The notes beneath the pieces are model-generated. The model was not told the origin of the DNA, did no database searches, and saw nothing but the letters and a program-made list of their open reading frames with translations. Position numbers and translations under genes: made by a program. DNA of 64,000 bases, taken from Arcicella gelida (GTDB taxonomy: Bacteria; Bacteroidota; Bacteroidia; Cytophagales; Spirosomataceae). Shown piece after piece: positions 34,598-43,001 of the stretch. The DNA lies in contig NZ_JAYGIL010000014.1 in NCBI RefSeq assembly GCF_034931025.1, positions 1 to 64,000 of the forward strand, read 5' to 3'. Within the stretch, counting starts at the first letter, position 1. Every line of letters begins with the position of its first letter.

Positions 34598-37303
34598 ATG
34601 AACCTTTCATTATCTTCAATGCGTCTTTTCATTTTATGTTCCTTTTTGGTATTTAATCAAACAACTTTTGCTAATACACCTTGTCGGGTCACGGCTTTGA
34701 GGTGTGAGTATTTGGTTAATCCTTTGGGAATTGATGCTCCTTCGCCACGCTTTACTTGGCAGTTGTCGGATGCTCGACAGGGGGCAAAACAAAAGGCGTA
34801 TCAGGTTTTAGTCAGTACTGATTCTTTGGCTTTGAGCAAAGGCATTGCTTCTGAATGGAATACTGGTCAAAAAAATACTTCCCAAACCTTAGTGAGCTAC
34901 CAAGGCAAGGCTTTACAGGCTTTTACTAAATACTTTTGGCGTGTAAAGATTTGGGATAAAGACGGACAAACGACGACTTCTGACATTGCCACTTTTGAAA
35001 CGGGCATGATGAACATGAGTAATTGGCAAGGTGCTTGGATTAGCGATTCGAGGGAGGTAAATACCAAACCTGCTCCATATTTTAGAAAGAGTTTTCAGAG
35101 CAACAAGCAAATCGTTTCGGCACGTGCTTATATTGCCGTGGCTGGTTTGTATGAATTGTATATCAATGGTGAAAAAATCAGCAATCACCGCCTCGACCCG
35201 ATGTACACTCGTTTTGATAGACGTACTTTGTATGTGACGCACGATGTAACGAAGCAATTGCAAAAAGGTAAAAATGCCATTGGTGTACTCTTGGGCAATG
35301 GCTGGTACAATCATCAATCGACAGCCGTTTGGTATTTTCACGAAGCTCCGTGGCGTGGGCGACCAACTTTTTGTATGGATATTCGGGTGAAATATGCCGA
35401 TGGCACAAGCGAAGTAATTGTCACGGGCAAGGATTGGAAAACGGCTTTGAGTCCGATTATTTTTAACAGTATTTATACCGCAGAACATTACGATGCCCGA
35501 TTGGAACAAGCCGATTGGAACAAAGCTAATTTTGATGATAAAGCTTGGAAAGAAGTCATTTTCAGAACTGCTCCTTCTAATAATATCGTCGCTCAGGCAT
35601 TGCATCCGATTAGAAATGTAGAAGAAATTCCGAGTAAAAGTTTGAATAGAATCAATGATACTACTTTTGTTTTTGACTTGGGCAGAAATATTTCGGGCGT
35701 AAGTAAAATTAAAGTTTCGGGCAAAGCAGGAACGATTTTACGTTTGAAACATTCAGAAAGATTATATCCGAACGGAAGAGCGGATTTATCAAATATTGAT
35801 GTGCATTATCGCCCGACGGATGATAAAGATCCTTTCCAAACGGATATTATTATACTTTCGGGAAAAGGCGAAGAAAGTTTTATGCCACATTTTAATTATA
35901 AAGGCTTTCAATATGTAGAAGTGACCAGTTCTCAGCCTATTCAATTGAGCAAAGAAAGTCTTTCAGGCTATTTTATGCACAGCGATGTGCCTGTGGTTGG
36001 CAATGTGAGTACTTCAAACCCTACCATTAATAAAATTTGGGCGGCTACCAATGTTTCTTACTTGTCGAATCTATTTGGTTATCCGACGGATTGTCCGCAA
36101 AGAGAGAAAAACGGTTGGACAGGCGATGCCCATATCGCCAGCGAAACGGGTTTATATAATTTTGACGGCATTACAATTTACGAAAAATGGCTCGCTGACC
36201 ATCGTGACGAACAACAAGCCAATGGTGTTTTGCCATCCATTATTCCTACCGATGGTTGGGGTTATGAATGGGGCAATGGCCCAGACTGGACAAGTACCAT
36301 CGCCATTATTCCTTGGAATATCTATTTGTTTTATGGCGATACCAAGATTTTGGCAGATAACTACGAAAACCTCAAACGATACGTCAATCACATTGAATCC
36401 ATTAGTCCAAACGGATTAACGACTTGGGGCTTGGGCGATTGGGTGCCTGTGAAATCAAAATCGCCTGTTGAATTAACGTCTTCGGCTTACTATTTTGTAG
36501 ATGCCAGCATCTTGGCAAAAAACGCTAAATTATTCGGTAAAACCGCTGATTATGAATATTACTCAGCTTTGGCAGAAAAGATAAAAACAGCTTTCAACAA
36601 CAAGTATCTTAACAAAACAACAGGCATTTACGGAAGCGGATTCCAGACAGAACTAAGCGTTCCGCTGTATTGGGGATTAGTGCCAGAAGAACTAAAAGCC
36701 AAAGTAGCCGAAAATTTAGCCAAGCGAGTAGCCGCCGACAACAATCATTTAGATGTGGGTTTATTGGGTACAAAAGCCATTTTGAATGCTTTAAGTGAAA
36801 ATGGTTATGCTGATGTAGCGTATAAAATCGCTTCGCAAGAAACGTTTCCTTCTTGGGGCTGGTGGATTGCCAACGGGGCAACGTCACTCTTTGAAAACTG
36901 GCCGATTGATGCCAAAAGCGATATTTCGATGAATCATATCATGTTTGGTGAAATTGGGGCTTGGTTGTACAAAGGCATCGGGGGCATCAAACCTGATGCT
37001 TCGCAGGCAGGTTTTAAAAATATCATTTTAGCCCCTAATTTTGTAGAAAACTTAAACGCTTTTGAAGCATCGCATGATAGTCCGCAAGGCAAAATCATTT
37101 CTTCATGGAAAAGGGTAGGAGAGAAGATTGTCTATACAATCACCATTCCAGCCAATGCAACGGCGACGGTTTTATTAAATGTAAAAACCAATCAGCATAT
37201 TCAAAAGCAGTATTCGGTAACTGAAAAAAGTATTTCCATTACGCATAAACAATTAAAAATTAATCCATTATCAGCAGGAACGTATCAGTTCGAGATTCAG
37301 TAA
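34598..37303 (+). CDS. GH78 alpha-L-rhamnosidase, secreted
   Basis: The 901-aa protein has a signal peptide (LFILCSFLVFNQTTFA). The standard bacterial rhamnosidase order is visible: an N-terminal Ig-like domain (VTALRCEYLVNPLGIDAPSP), beta-sandwich domains, the (alpha/alpha)6 catalytic domain with DCPQREKNGWTGDAH carrying the catalytic acid, LPSIIPTDGWGYEWGNGPDW and a C-terminal beta domain. It removes terminal alpha-L-rhamnose from pectic rhamnogalacturonan or plant glycosides. The SGNH hydrolase gene follows 12 bp later, making a two-gene pectin-type unit. Confidence 0.93.
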   Translation: MNLSLSSMRLFILCSFLVFNQTTFANTPCRVTALRCEYLVNPLGIDAPSPRFTWQLSDARQGAKQKAYQVLVSTDSLALSKGIASEWNTGQKNTSQTLVSYQGKALQAFTKYFWRVKIWDKDGQTTTSDIATFETGMMNMSNWQGAWISDSREVNTKPAPYFRKSFQSNKQIVSARAYIAVAGLYELYINGEKISNHRLDPMYTRFDRRTLYVTHDVTKQLQKGKNAIGVLLGNGWYNHQSTAVWYFHEAPWRGRPTFCMDIRVKYADGTSEVIVTGKDWKTALSPIIFNSIYTAEHYDARLEQADWNKANFDDKAWKEVIFRTAPSNNIVAQALHPIRNVEEIPSKSLNRINDTTFVFDLGRNISGVSKIKVSGKAGTILRLKHSERLYPNGRADLSNIDVHYRPTDDKDPFQTDIIILSGKGEESFMPHFNYKGFQYVEVTSSQPIQLSKESLSGYFMHSDVPVVGNVSTSNPTINKIWAATNVSYLSNLFGYPTDCPQREKNGWTGDAHIASETGLYNFDGITIYEKWLADHRDEQQANGVLPSIIPTDGWGYEWGNGPDWTSTIAIIPWNIYLFYGDTKILADNYENLKRYVNHIESISPNGLTTWGLGDWVPVKSKSPVELTSSAYYFVDASILAKNAKLFGKTADYEYYSALAEKIKTAFNNKYLNKTTGIYGSGFQTELSVPLYWGLVPEELKAKVAENLAKRVAADNNHLDVGLLGTKAILNALSENGYADVAYKIASQETFPSWGWWIANGATSLFENWPIDAKSDISMNHIMFGEIGAWLYKGIGGIKPDASQAGFKNIILAPNFVENLNAFEASHDSPQGKIISSWKRVGEKIVYTITIPANATATVLLNVKTNQHIQKQYSVTEKSISITHKQLKINPLSAGTYQFEIQ

Positions 37304-37315
37304 ATTAACCCAAAC

Positions 37316-38269
37316 ATGAAAAAAAGTATTTTTTCTCTATTCCTTATTTTAGCAGCATCCATCGCTTTTGCACAAGTAGCACCACAGCCATTGTTTAAAC
37401 CAGAGGTAAAAAAAGTATTGTTTCTAGGCAATAGCATTACTTATGCAGGCAATTATGTCAATGACATTGAGGCTTATTGTATCGCACATTTTCCTAATCA
37501 AAAGATTGAATTTATCAATGTAGGTTTGCCCAGTGAAACCGTTTCGGGATTGTCGGAAGAGGGGCATGCCGACGGAAGATTTCCCCGACCAGATTTACAC
37601 GAACGGCTATCAAGAGTATTAGCCAAAACAAAACCCGATTTGGTTTTTGCCTCTTACGGCATGAACGACGGCATTTATTTGCCTTTAGATTTAGTCCGAT
37701 TTCAGAAATTCAAAGATGGTATTCAATGGTTACACGACAAAGTTGTGGCTTCTGGAGCAAAAATTATTCACCTTACGCCCCCAATTTATGATGAAGCAAG
37801 AGGTAAGAAAATAGGCTATTCAGATGTATTGGATGCGTATTCAGATTGGTTGTTGAGTCAAGTAAAAACGGTAAAATGGGAAGTAATAGATGTACATTAT
37901 CCGATGCAAAGAGTATTAGACGCACATCGTAGATTAGACCAAAGAATCGGTATTGAAAGCAATTTTACATTAGCAAATGATGGTATTCATCCAGCCGAAG
38001 CAGGACATTGGATTATGGCAAAAAGCATTTTGATGCACTTGGGAGCAAAAGAAATCATCAAAGCAGGAACGATTCAGGCAACGCTTACGAACATTGAAAA
38101 CCCAGATGCTTTTATGAAACTGATTACCGAAAGACAAAATATTTTAAAAGATGCTTGGCTAACAAATATCGGACATTCACGTCCAGAAATGAATAAAGGT
38201 TTACCATTGGAAGAAGCACAAACGAAAGCAGCGGAATTGGAAGTACAGATTCGGGAAATGGTGAGGTAA
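37316..38269 (+). CDS. SGNH/GDSL hydrolase (probable carbohydrate esterase)
   Basis: 317 aa with a signal peptide (MKKSIFSLFLILAASIAFA). SGNH blocks: VLFLGNSITYAGN (nucleophile Ser in block I), a Gly/Asn block at ASYGMNDGIY, and DGIHPAEAGHWIMA with the catalytic Asp and His. Located 12 bp behind a GH78 rhamnosidase, it is a good candidate for removing acetyl groups from rhamnogalacturonan or similar glycans (inference). Confidence 0.85.
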   Translation: MKKSIFSLFLILAASIAFAQVAPQPLFKPEVKKVLFLGNSITYAGNYVNDIEAYCIAHFPNQKIEFINVGLPSETVSGLSEEGHADGRFPRPDLHERLSRVLAKTKPDLVFASYGMNDGIYLPLDLVRFQKFKDGIQWLHDKVVASGAKIIHLTPPIYDEARGKKIGYSDVLDAYSDWLLSQVKTVKWEVIDVHYPMQRVLDAHRRLDQRIGIESNFTLANDGIHPAEAGHWIMAKSILMHLGAKEIIKAGTIQATLTNIENPDAFMKLITERQNILKDAWLTNIGHSRPEMNKGLPLEEAQTKAAELEVQIREMVR

Positions 38270-38406
38270 AGTCGTTAATGCTGTTTTACTTCATAAAGTA
38301 ATCAAAGTATTCTTACATTTGTCAAATATCAGTACATAATACAGTAATTAAATCGTTATCCACGCTTATTTTGTGTCTGATTATTTCAGACTCTCTCTTA
38401 TGTTGA

Positions 38407-38646
38407 AAAAATAGCACAACAAACAAAAATTTCAGTGCGATTGACACAGCAGAAATAGAAATAAAAAAAGTATTAATTCTGATTGGAGAACAGGCTACTG
38501 GAAAAAGTACGATTGCCAAAATCATTTACTTTTTCAAATCTCTTAGAGATGGTTTATTCAATCAAATTTATAATGATGCTGAAAGAGATTTCTTAGATAC
38601 CTTAATATTGAATATTATTACAATCTCGAAGAAGATAAATATTTAA
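38407..38646 (+). pseudogene. AAA ATPase N-terminal remnant with intact Walker A
   Basis: An open stretch without a start codon reads NFSAIDTAEIEIKKV, then LILIGEQATGKSTIAK (Walker A GEQATGKS), FFKSLRDGLFNQIYND, and stops at TAA after about 80 codons. This is the beginning of a RecF/SMC-like AAA ATPase; the remaining domains are missing. It lies in the 464-bp gap between the SGNH hydrolase and the TonB receptor terminator. Confidence 0.6.
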
Positions 38647-38666
38647 GCCTCTGTTTAAATGAAAAT

Positions 38667-38715
38667 AAAAGCCTATGAATTTTTCAGCAATTCAGCTTAA
38701 AACTCATAGGCTTTT
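38667..38715. terminator. Terminator of the TonB receptor gene
   Basis: AAAAGCCTATGA (38667-38678) and TCATAGGCTTTT (38704-38715) form a 12-bp stem whose minus-strand side runs into a T-rich tract. It lies 18 bp past the receptor stop codon. Confidence 0.75.
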
Positions 38716-38733
38716 TAAATTTATTCAATGATT

Positions 38734-41301
38734 TTAGAAAGTGAAACGAAGCGTTACACCATAAGTAGCTGGGTCACCTAATACAGCAGCGTAATGTCCT
38801 GCATTTCCTGCTGCTGGTAATAATTGTTCGAAATAATCTTTGTTCAAGATATTTCTACCCCAAATTAATACCGAAAGTCCATTTGAAGCACGGAAGCCAA
38901 TTCTACCATTAACGATATTGTAACCTTCAATATTCAAAAATTTAGATGGCGAAGCACTTGATGAGAACGTTGTACGAGCATAAGAATCAAGTGCAATAAA
39001 ATAATTTCCTTTCAAAGTCATAAATTTTCCAGCTGTTGTGAATTCTCCTCCTAATGAGCCTGCCCATTTAGAAATTCCTGGTAAATCGCCCCCAGAAACA
39101 TCTTTAAAAGCTGATTCTCCGCCTGTTTCTTCTAACGGAACTGGTGCATTTTTAAATGAAACATATTTTCCATCTGTATATGAAACCGCTCCATTGAATG
39201 AAAAATGACTGCCTACTCTAATACTTCCGTCAACTTCAACACCTTTTACTCTTACTTTTTCAGCATTCGCTAAATAACCTCTATTTACACCAACTTCAGC
39301 CGTTTGAACTTGCGTTTGGTAATCTTTAATTTCAGTATTATAAATGGTTACATTTAAAGACGTTTGAGATGTTGGTCTTGTTTTTACACCTAATTCATAA
39401 TGTGTTACAAATTCAGGTTTTACTTTGGCTAAATCAATCAAAACGGCTCCATTAGCAGTTGGAAGTCCACCAAGGTTTACGCCAACTGGCTTATAACTAT
39501 TTGCATAAGTAGCAAAAACGTTCAAAGATTTACTTGGTTTGTATGCCAATGTTACTTGTCCAGACAAATTGTTTTCGTTTACACTAAAATTAAACGCTTG
39601 ATTTGTATAAACACCATTTTTCAAGGCTAATAAAGCTGGGTCAGTTGTTTGTAAACCGCCGTAAGTTTCACGTTTGTAATCCACATCTTTTTTATCGTAG
39701 TTGAAACGAAGACCCGGTAATAAATGTAATTTTTCAGTGATTGACCAGTCAACTTGGCTAAATACAGCAGCACCTAAAGTTTTAAGTCTTGAAGTTGTTT
39801 TTGTACCAAAACCATCAAATAAACCAGGTGTTTTCCATAAAGAAGAAGTTGAACTTTGTGAGAATCTCCACTGTGCAGAACCTGATTCTTCTGTTTGAAC
39901 TGGGTCAGATGTTAAAAGTTGGTCAATCAAAAATACTCCAAAAACACCGCTCAATCTTTCAGAAAATTGTCCAGCATAACGAATCTCTTGTGTCCATTGG
40001 TCATGTCGTGAATTTCCTTGAGATTTTGTCAATACTGGTAAACCAATAAAATCTCTGTCATTTGATGGATCCCAAATCCAATAACGCCATGCAGTTGTTG
40101 AAGTAAGTGTTCCTTTACCAATTTTAGCATTAACATTGATGGAAGCTCCACCAAAATCGTTGTTTACTCTCCACGGAGAATCCGCATCTGTAATTCTGTC
40201 GAAAGGATTTGTTGTAGGTAATTTATACCCCAAATCAGCAATAATTGCATTGAATTGGCGATAAGCCGCACGTTTTGTCGTTACTACACCAGCCACAACT
40301 GTTGCATTTCCATCGGGTCTTTGGCGAGCATTATCACCTGCAAAAGTAATATTTACATTTTCAGATGGCGTATAAAGTAACTGTGCTCTAAAACCTAAGT
40401 TATTTAGTGAGTTTGTTGGTTTTAAAGTTGTAGTATTAAAAATTGTTCCATCTCTTTGTGTTCCAGAGAATGAAACTCTTGCTGCTAAAGTTTTACTGAT
40501 TGGCCCTGTGATAGAAGCTTTTGCTTGGATATAATTCAAATTACCATAGCTTGTTTCAAAAGTTGCTCCCGGCGTAAAGCTTGGGGCTCTTGTTGTGATA
40601 TTAAAAGCACCAGCAGTAGTATTTTTACCGAAAAGCGTACCTTGTGGACCACGAAGTACTTCGATACGATCTACATCAACAAAGTCGATAGCTGTTGCCG
40701 CAGGTCTTGCATAATAAACTCCATCAACATAGAATCCAACGCCTGGGTCAATACCATCGTTAGTAAGCCCAAACGATGAGCCTAATCCACGAATATTTAA
40801 TGTTGTGTTTCTCCCATTTGAAGAATATAATTGCACTGATGGAATTAATTCTTTCAAACGGTTAGGGTTAAACGCACCAGCATCTTCTGCTTTTGCACCA
40901 CTAATAACAGCGATTGGAATTGGAATATCTTGGATTGATTCTTGGCGACGTCTTGAAGTAACTACCACATCAGAAAGTTCGTTAGTACTTTCTTCAATAG
41001 AAATTTCTACTTTATTGGTATTGATTACAACTTCTTTTTTCTGATAACCAACAAAGGATACTACCAAAGTAAATGGCAATTTTTGTCCTGTAATCAGCGA
41101 AAACTCTCCATTGGCATCTGTAGAAGCACCGTTAGTTGTTCCTTTAATTACTACTGATGCTCCAATGATTAAGTCATTTGTTTTTGAATCAATTACTTTA
41201 CCTGAAATAGTAGCATTGATAATTGGCTTATCCTGAGCTGATGTTAAAAAAGGTAATATTATTGCCAAGATTAGCAAGGTTGATTTGAAAATTTGTTTCA
41301 T
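38734..41301 (-). CDS. TonB-dependent outer-membrane receptor
   Basis: 855 aa with a signal peptide (LLILAIILPFLTSAQ), a carboxypeptidase-regulatory-like domain (ISGKVIDSKTNDLIIGASVV), a TonB box region LSDVVVTSRRRQESIQDIP, a plug with IRGLGSSFG and RIEVLRGPQGTLFGKNTTAG, and a C-terminal barrel ending in VTLRFTF. It imports a ligand through the outer membrane. The upstream palindrome at 41351-41367 is shared with the sulfatase and binding-protein units, so it is probably part of the sulfate-ester uptake response. No SusD partner. Confidence 0.88.
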   Translation of the reverse strand: MKQIFKSTLLILAIILPFLTSAQDKPIINATISGKVIDSKTNDLIIGASVVIKGTTNGASTDANGEFSLITGQKLPFTLVVSFVGYQKKEVVINTNKVEISIEESTNELSDVVVTSRRRQESIQDIPIPIAVISGAKAEDAGAFNPNRLKELIPSVQLYSSNGRNTTLNIRGLGSSFGLTNDGIDPGVGFYVDGVYYARPAATAIDFVDVDRIEVLRGPQGTLFGKNTTAGAFNITTRAPSFTPGATFETSYGNLNYIQAKASITGPISKTLAARVSFSGTQRDGTIFNTTTLKPTNSLNNLGFRAQLLYTPSENVNITFAGDNARQRPDGNATVVAGVVTTKRAAYRQFNAIIADLGYKLPTTNPFDRITDADSPWRVNNDFGGASINVNAKIGKGTLTSTTAWRYWIWDPSNDRDFIGLPVLTKSQGNSRHDQWTQEIRYAGQFSERLSGVFGVFLIDQLLTSDPVQTEESGSAQWRFSQSSTSSLWKTPGLFDGFGTKTTSRLKTLGAAVFSQVDWSITEKLHLLPGLRFNYDKKDVDYKRETYGGLQTTDPALLALKNGVYTNQAFNFSVNENNLSGQVTLAYKPSKSLNVFATYANSYKPVGVNLGGLPTANGAVLIDLAKVKPEFVTHYELGVKTRPTSQTSLNVTIYNTEIKDYQTQVQTAEVGVNRGYLANAEKVRVKGVEVDGSIRVGSHFSFNGAVSYTDGKYVSFKNAPVPLEETGGESAFKDVSGGDLPGISKWAGSLGGEFTTAGKFMTLKGNYFIALDSYARTTFSSSASPSKFLNIEGYNIVNGRIGFRASNGLSVLIWGRNILNKDYFEQLLPAAGNAGHYAAVLGDPATYGVTLRFTF

Positions 41302-41350
41302 CGAGTGATAGATATTTTATATTGTTCTTGTGTTTATTTTAGGAATTAAA

Positions 41351-41367
41351 TCTATAATATTTATAGA
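41351..41367 (-). promoter_or_regulatory. Putative operator, copy 1 (TCTATAATATTTATAGA)
   Basis: 17-bp palindrome 50-66 bp before the TonB receptor start. On the coding strand it is set as TTAG-palindrome-TTTAATTCC, matching the arrangement at 53657 and 58525 (13-14 of 17 positions identical). The flanking GGAATT/AATTCC extends the stem. Confidence 0.5.
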
Positions 41368-41460
41368 CTAAATTCCTTAAAAAAAATCCTAGAATGGTAT
41401 TTCTAAGACCTCAAATTATATTTTCATTTTCGATAATGAGTGCAAGTTAAGTATTTTATT

Positions 41461-41493
41461 CTATATAGTATATATAAATGATATACTATATGG
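41461..41493. promoter_or_regulatory. AT-rich palindrome upstream of the TonB receptor
   Basis: CTATATAGTATAT and ATATACTATATGG face each other around a short centre, about 160-190 bp before the start codon. The core ATATACTATAT recurs before susC at 50122-50135, so it could be a regulator site, though simple AT sequence may coincide by chance. Confidence 0.35.
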
Positions 41494-41570
41494 AATAATC
41501 ATTTAAAAATACAATTCTATATTTGAATTATTTTAATATAATCTAAAGATTAATAAACTTATGTACAATT

Positions 41571-41824
41571 TTAACGATTGAATTTAAGTGAGTTTAATTT
41601 ATGAAATTGTTTTTTCTGATTATTTGCTTGAGTCTCTATGCTTTTGTTGAGTATATTTTGTTGTTTTTTCTTGAATAAATCTGGATTACCAATGGCTGTA
41701 GCCGGAAGATGGCTAAAGGTGGAATCAGCCCTATGAATCTTGTTGTGAATGACGTTAGTTCTATTGAATAAGTATGGTGAAATTCCTGCAACAGCCTCTC
41801 TACAAGCTGAACATAGACGGAGGA
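41571..41824 (-). pseudogene. Unidentified coding-like remnant
   Basis: A frame open on the minus strand, without a start codon, reads CREAVAGISPYLFNRTNV and HRADSTFSHLPATAIGNP, then a Lys/Asn/Gln-rich tail, ending at TAA 41571-41573. Composition is protein-like over the first half. I cannot name the family. It lies directly downstream of the LamG-like gene and may be a decayed gene. Confidence 0.3.
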
Positions 41825-42505
41825 TTAATCTATTTTGGTGATTTTTAAATCTGTAAAATGAGCAACCGTACTAATATCCAACCAAAGCCCAATACTTCCT
41901 CGAAGGTCTTTGCCTTGTTTTAAATCATTGACAATTAAAGTAGGCTGATTTGCTCCATTTACATACAATTGTGCCGTTTCGTCTTTAACAACGATTTTAA
42001 TTTTAGTCCATTCGCCCACTTCCAAATCGGCATAAGCTTCATATTTTTCAGGAAATTCTTTTCTGAGTTTTTCCCAAGGAAAATGAGGATATGAAACGTA
42101 CTGTGTGGCATGATTTCTACGAACTTGGTCGTTAGCTCTGCCGTTGGTTGGGCGTATATAAAAAATTTCGTACTGCGAAGTATCCGCTTTTACCCTAAAA
42201 GCAAGTCCAACAAAACCTCTTGCACCTTCAATAGGATTTTTATTTAACTCCCCCGTGATAGAAAGTTCAATTGTACCATTATGAAAATCCAAATCATTCA
42301 AACGGGCAAAAGTATATTTTTGGTTGCTGTCTGTTACTTTTGATTGTTCGAGTACTAAAGCTTCTTTTCCTTTAAAAGTATCATTTTTAATACTCACGCC
42401 ATAAGGAGTAAAATTGCTGATTTTCAAAGGAATAGATTGAGAAATTGCCTTTGAGTAAGTCAATAAAAATAAAATCGAAAGGAATGCTTTACTGAAATTT
42501 TTCAT
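41825..42505 (-). CDS. Secreted LamG/concanavalin-like protein
   Basis: 226 aa with a signal peptide (MKNFSKAFLSILFLLTYSKA). The body is beta-rich, with LNDLDFHNGTIELSITGEL, ARGFVGLAFRVKAD and LEVGEWTKIKIVVKDETAQLYVNG, the pattern of laminin-G/3-keto-disaccharide hydrolase-like jelly rolls. Probably a carbohydrate-binding or hydrolase accessory exported with the adjacent sulfatase system. No catalytic residues assigned. Confidence 0.65.
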   Translation of the reverse strand: MKNFSKAFLSILFLLTYSKAISQSIPLKISNFTPYGVSIKNDTFKGKEALVLEQSKVTDSNQKYTFARLNDLDFHNGTIELSITGELNKNPIEGARGFVGLAFRVKADTSQYEIFYIRPTNGRANDQVRRNHATQYVSYPHFPWEKLRKEFPEKYEAYADLEVGEWTKIKIVVKDETAQLYVNGANQPTLIVNDLKQGKDLRGSIGLWLDISTVAHFTDLKITKID

Positions 42506-42517
42506 AAAAAAGACTGA

Positions 42518-42837
42518 TTATGGTTCTAACGTTGTACGAATAAAAGCTTTTAAAGCGTCTGTAATTTCTACTAATAAGGCTGGAGAAGTTTTGGTTTCAT
42601 CATCCTTTTTTACGTGACGCAATCTATGTTCATACGCCAAACTCACCAAATTATTGCAGCCTTTGTCTTTTCTGGCTTTGAACCCACTTTTCTACTGAAC
42701 CAAAGCGGTTTCATCAGCCTTGACAAAAGTACAAGTTAGTATTGATTGTACTAAATAAATACACAATCCCAAAGCCTAAAACACAGAGTATCAGTAAGCC
42801 TATTTTTAATGATTTTCTTCTTGAAAAATGCCATATT
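42518..42837 (-). pseudogene. Decayed small membrane-anchored protein gene
   Basis: The minus strand reads a basic-hydrophobic anchor (HFSRRKSLKIGLLILCVLGF). A frameshift is needed to reach TCTFVKADETALVQ, then comes an in-frame TAG, then KSGFKARKDKGCNNLVSLAY, EHRLRHVKKDDETKTSPALL and ALKAFIRTTLEP ending at TAA 42518-42520. The order of a TM anchor plus a soluble domain suggests one former gene broken by a frameshift and a nonsense codon. Family not recognised. It lies in the 496-bp gap between the LamG-like and sulfatase genes. Confidence 0.5.
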
Positions 42838-43001
42838 GTATTATTTATAGACTTAGGGAAGGTTTTAAGTAGTTAAACAAATATTTTCAGGTATTTCATC
42901 CTGCGTTATTTAGAAGGACAAGCTAATAAAGGGTAATTCATCAACACGATTATTTTTGCTCAACTACTTAAAATCTCTTTCATGCCTATTTTTTTGCTAT
43001 T

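Noticed and set aside
34913..35605. 230-codon minus-strand frame opposite the rhamnosidase
   Set aside because: It is the antisense shadow of the GH78 gene; codon pattern and domain matches support the plus-strand gene.
41601..41680. 25-codon hydrophobic frame on the plus strand
   Set aside because: It is the complement of a Lys/Asn/Gln-rich tail on the minus strand and its hydrophobicity follows from the T-rich sequence.
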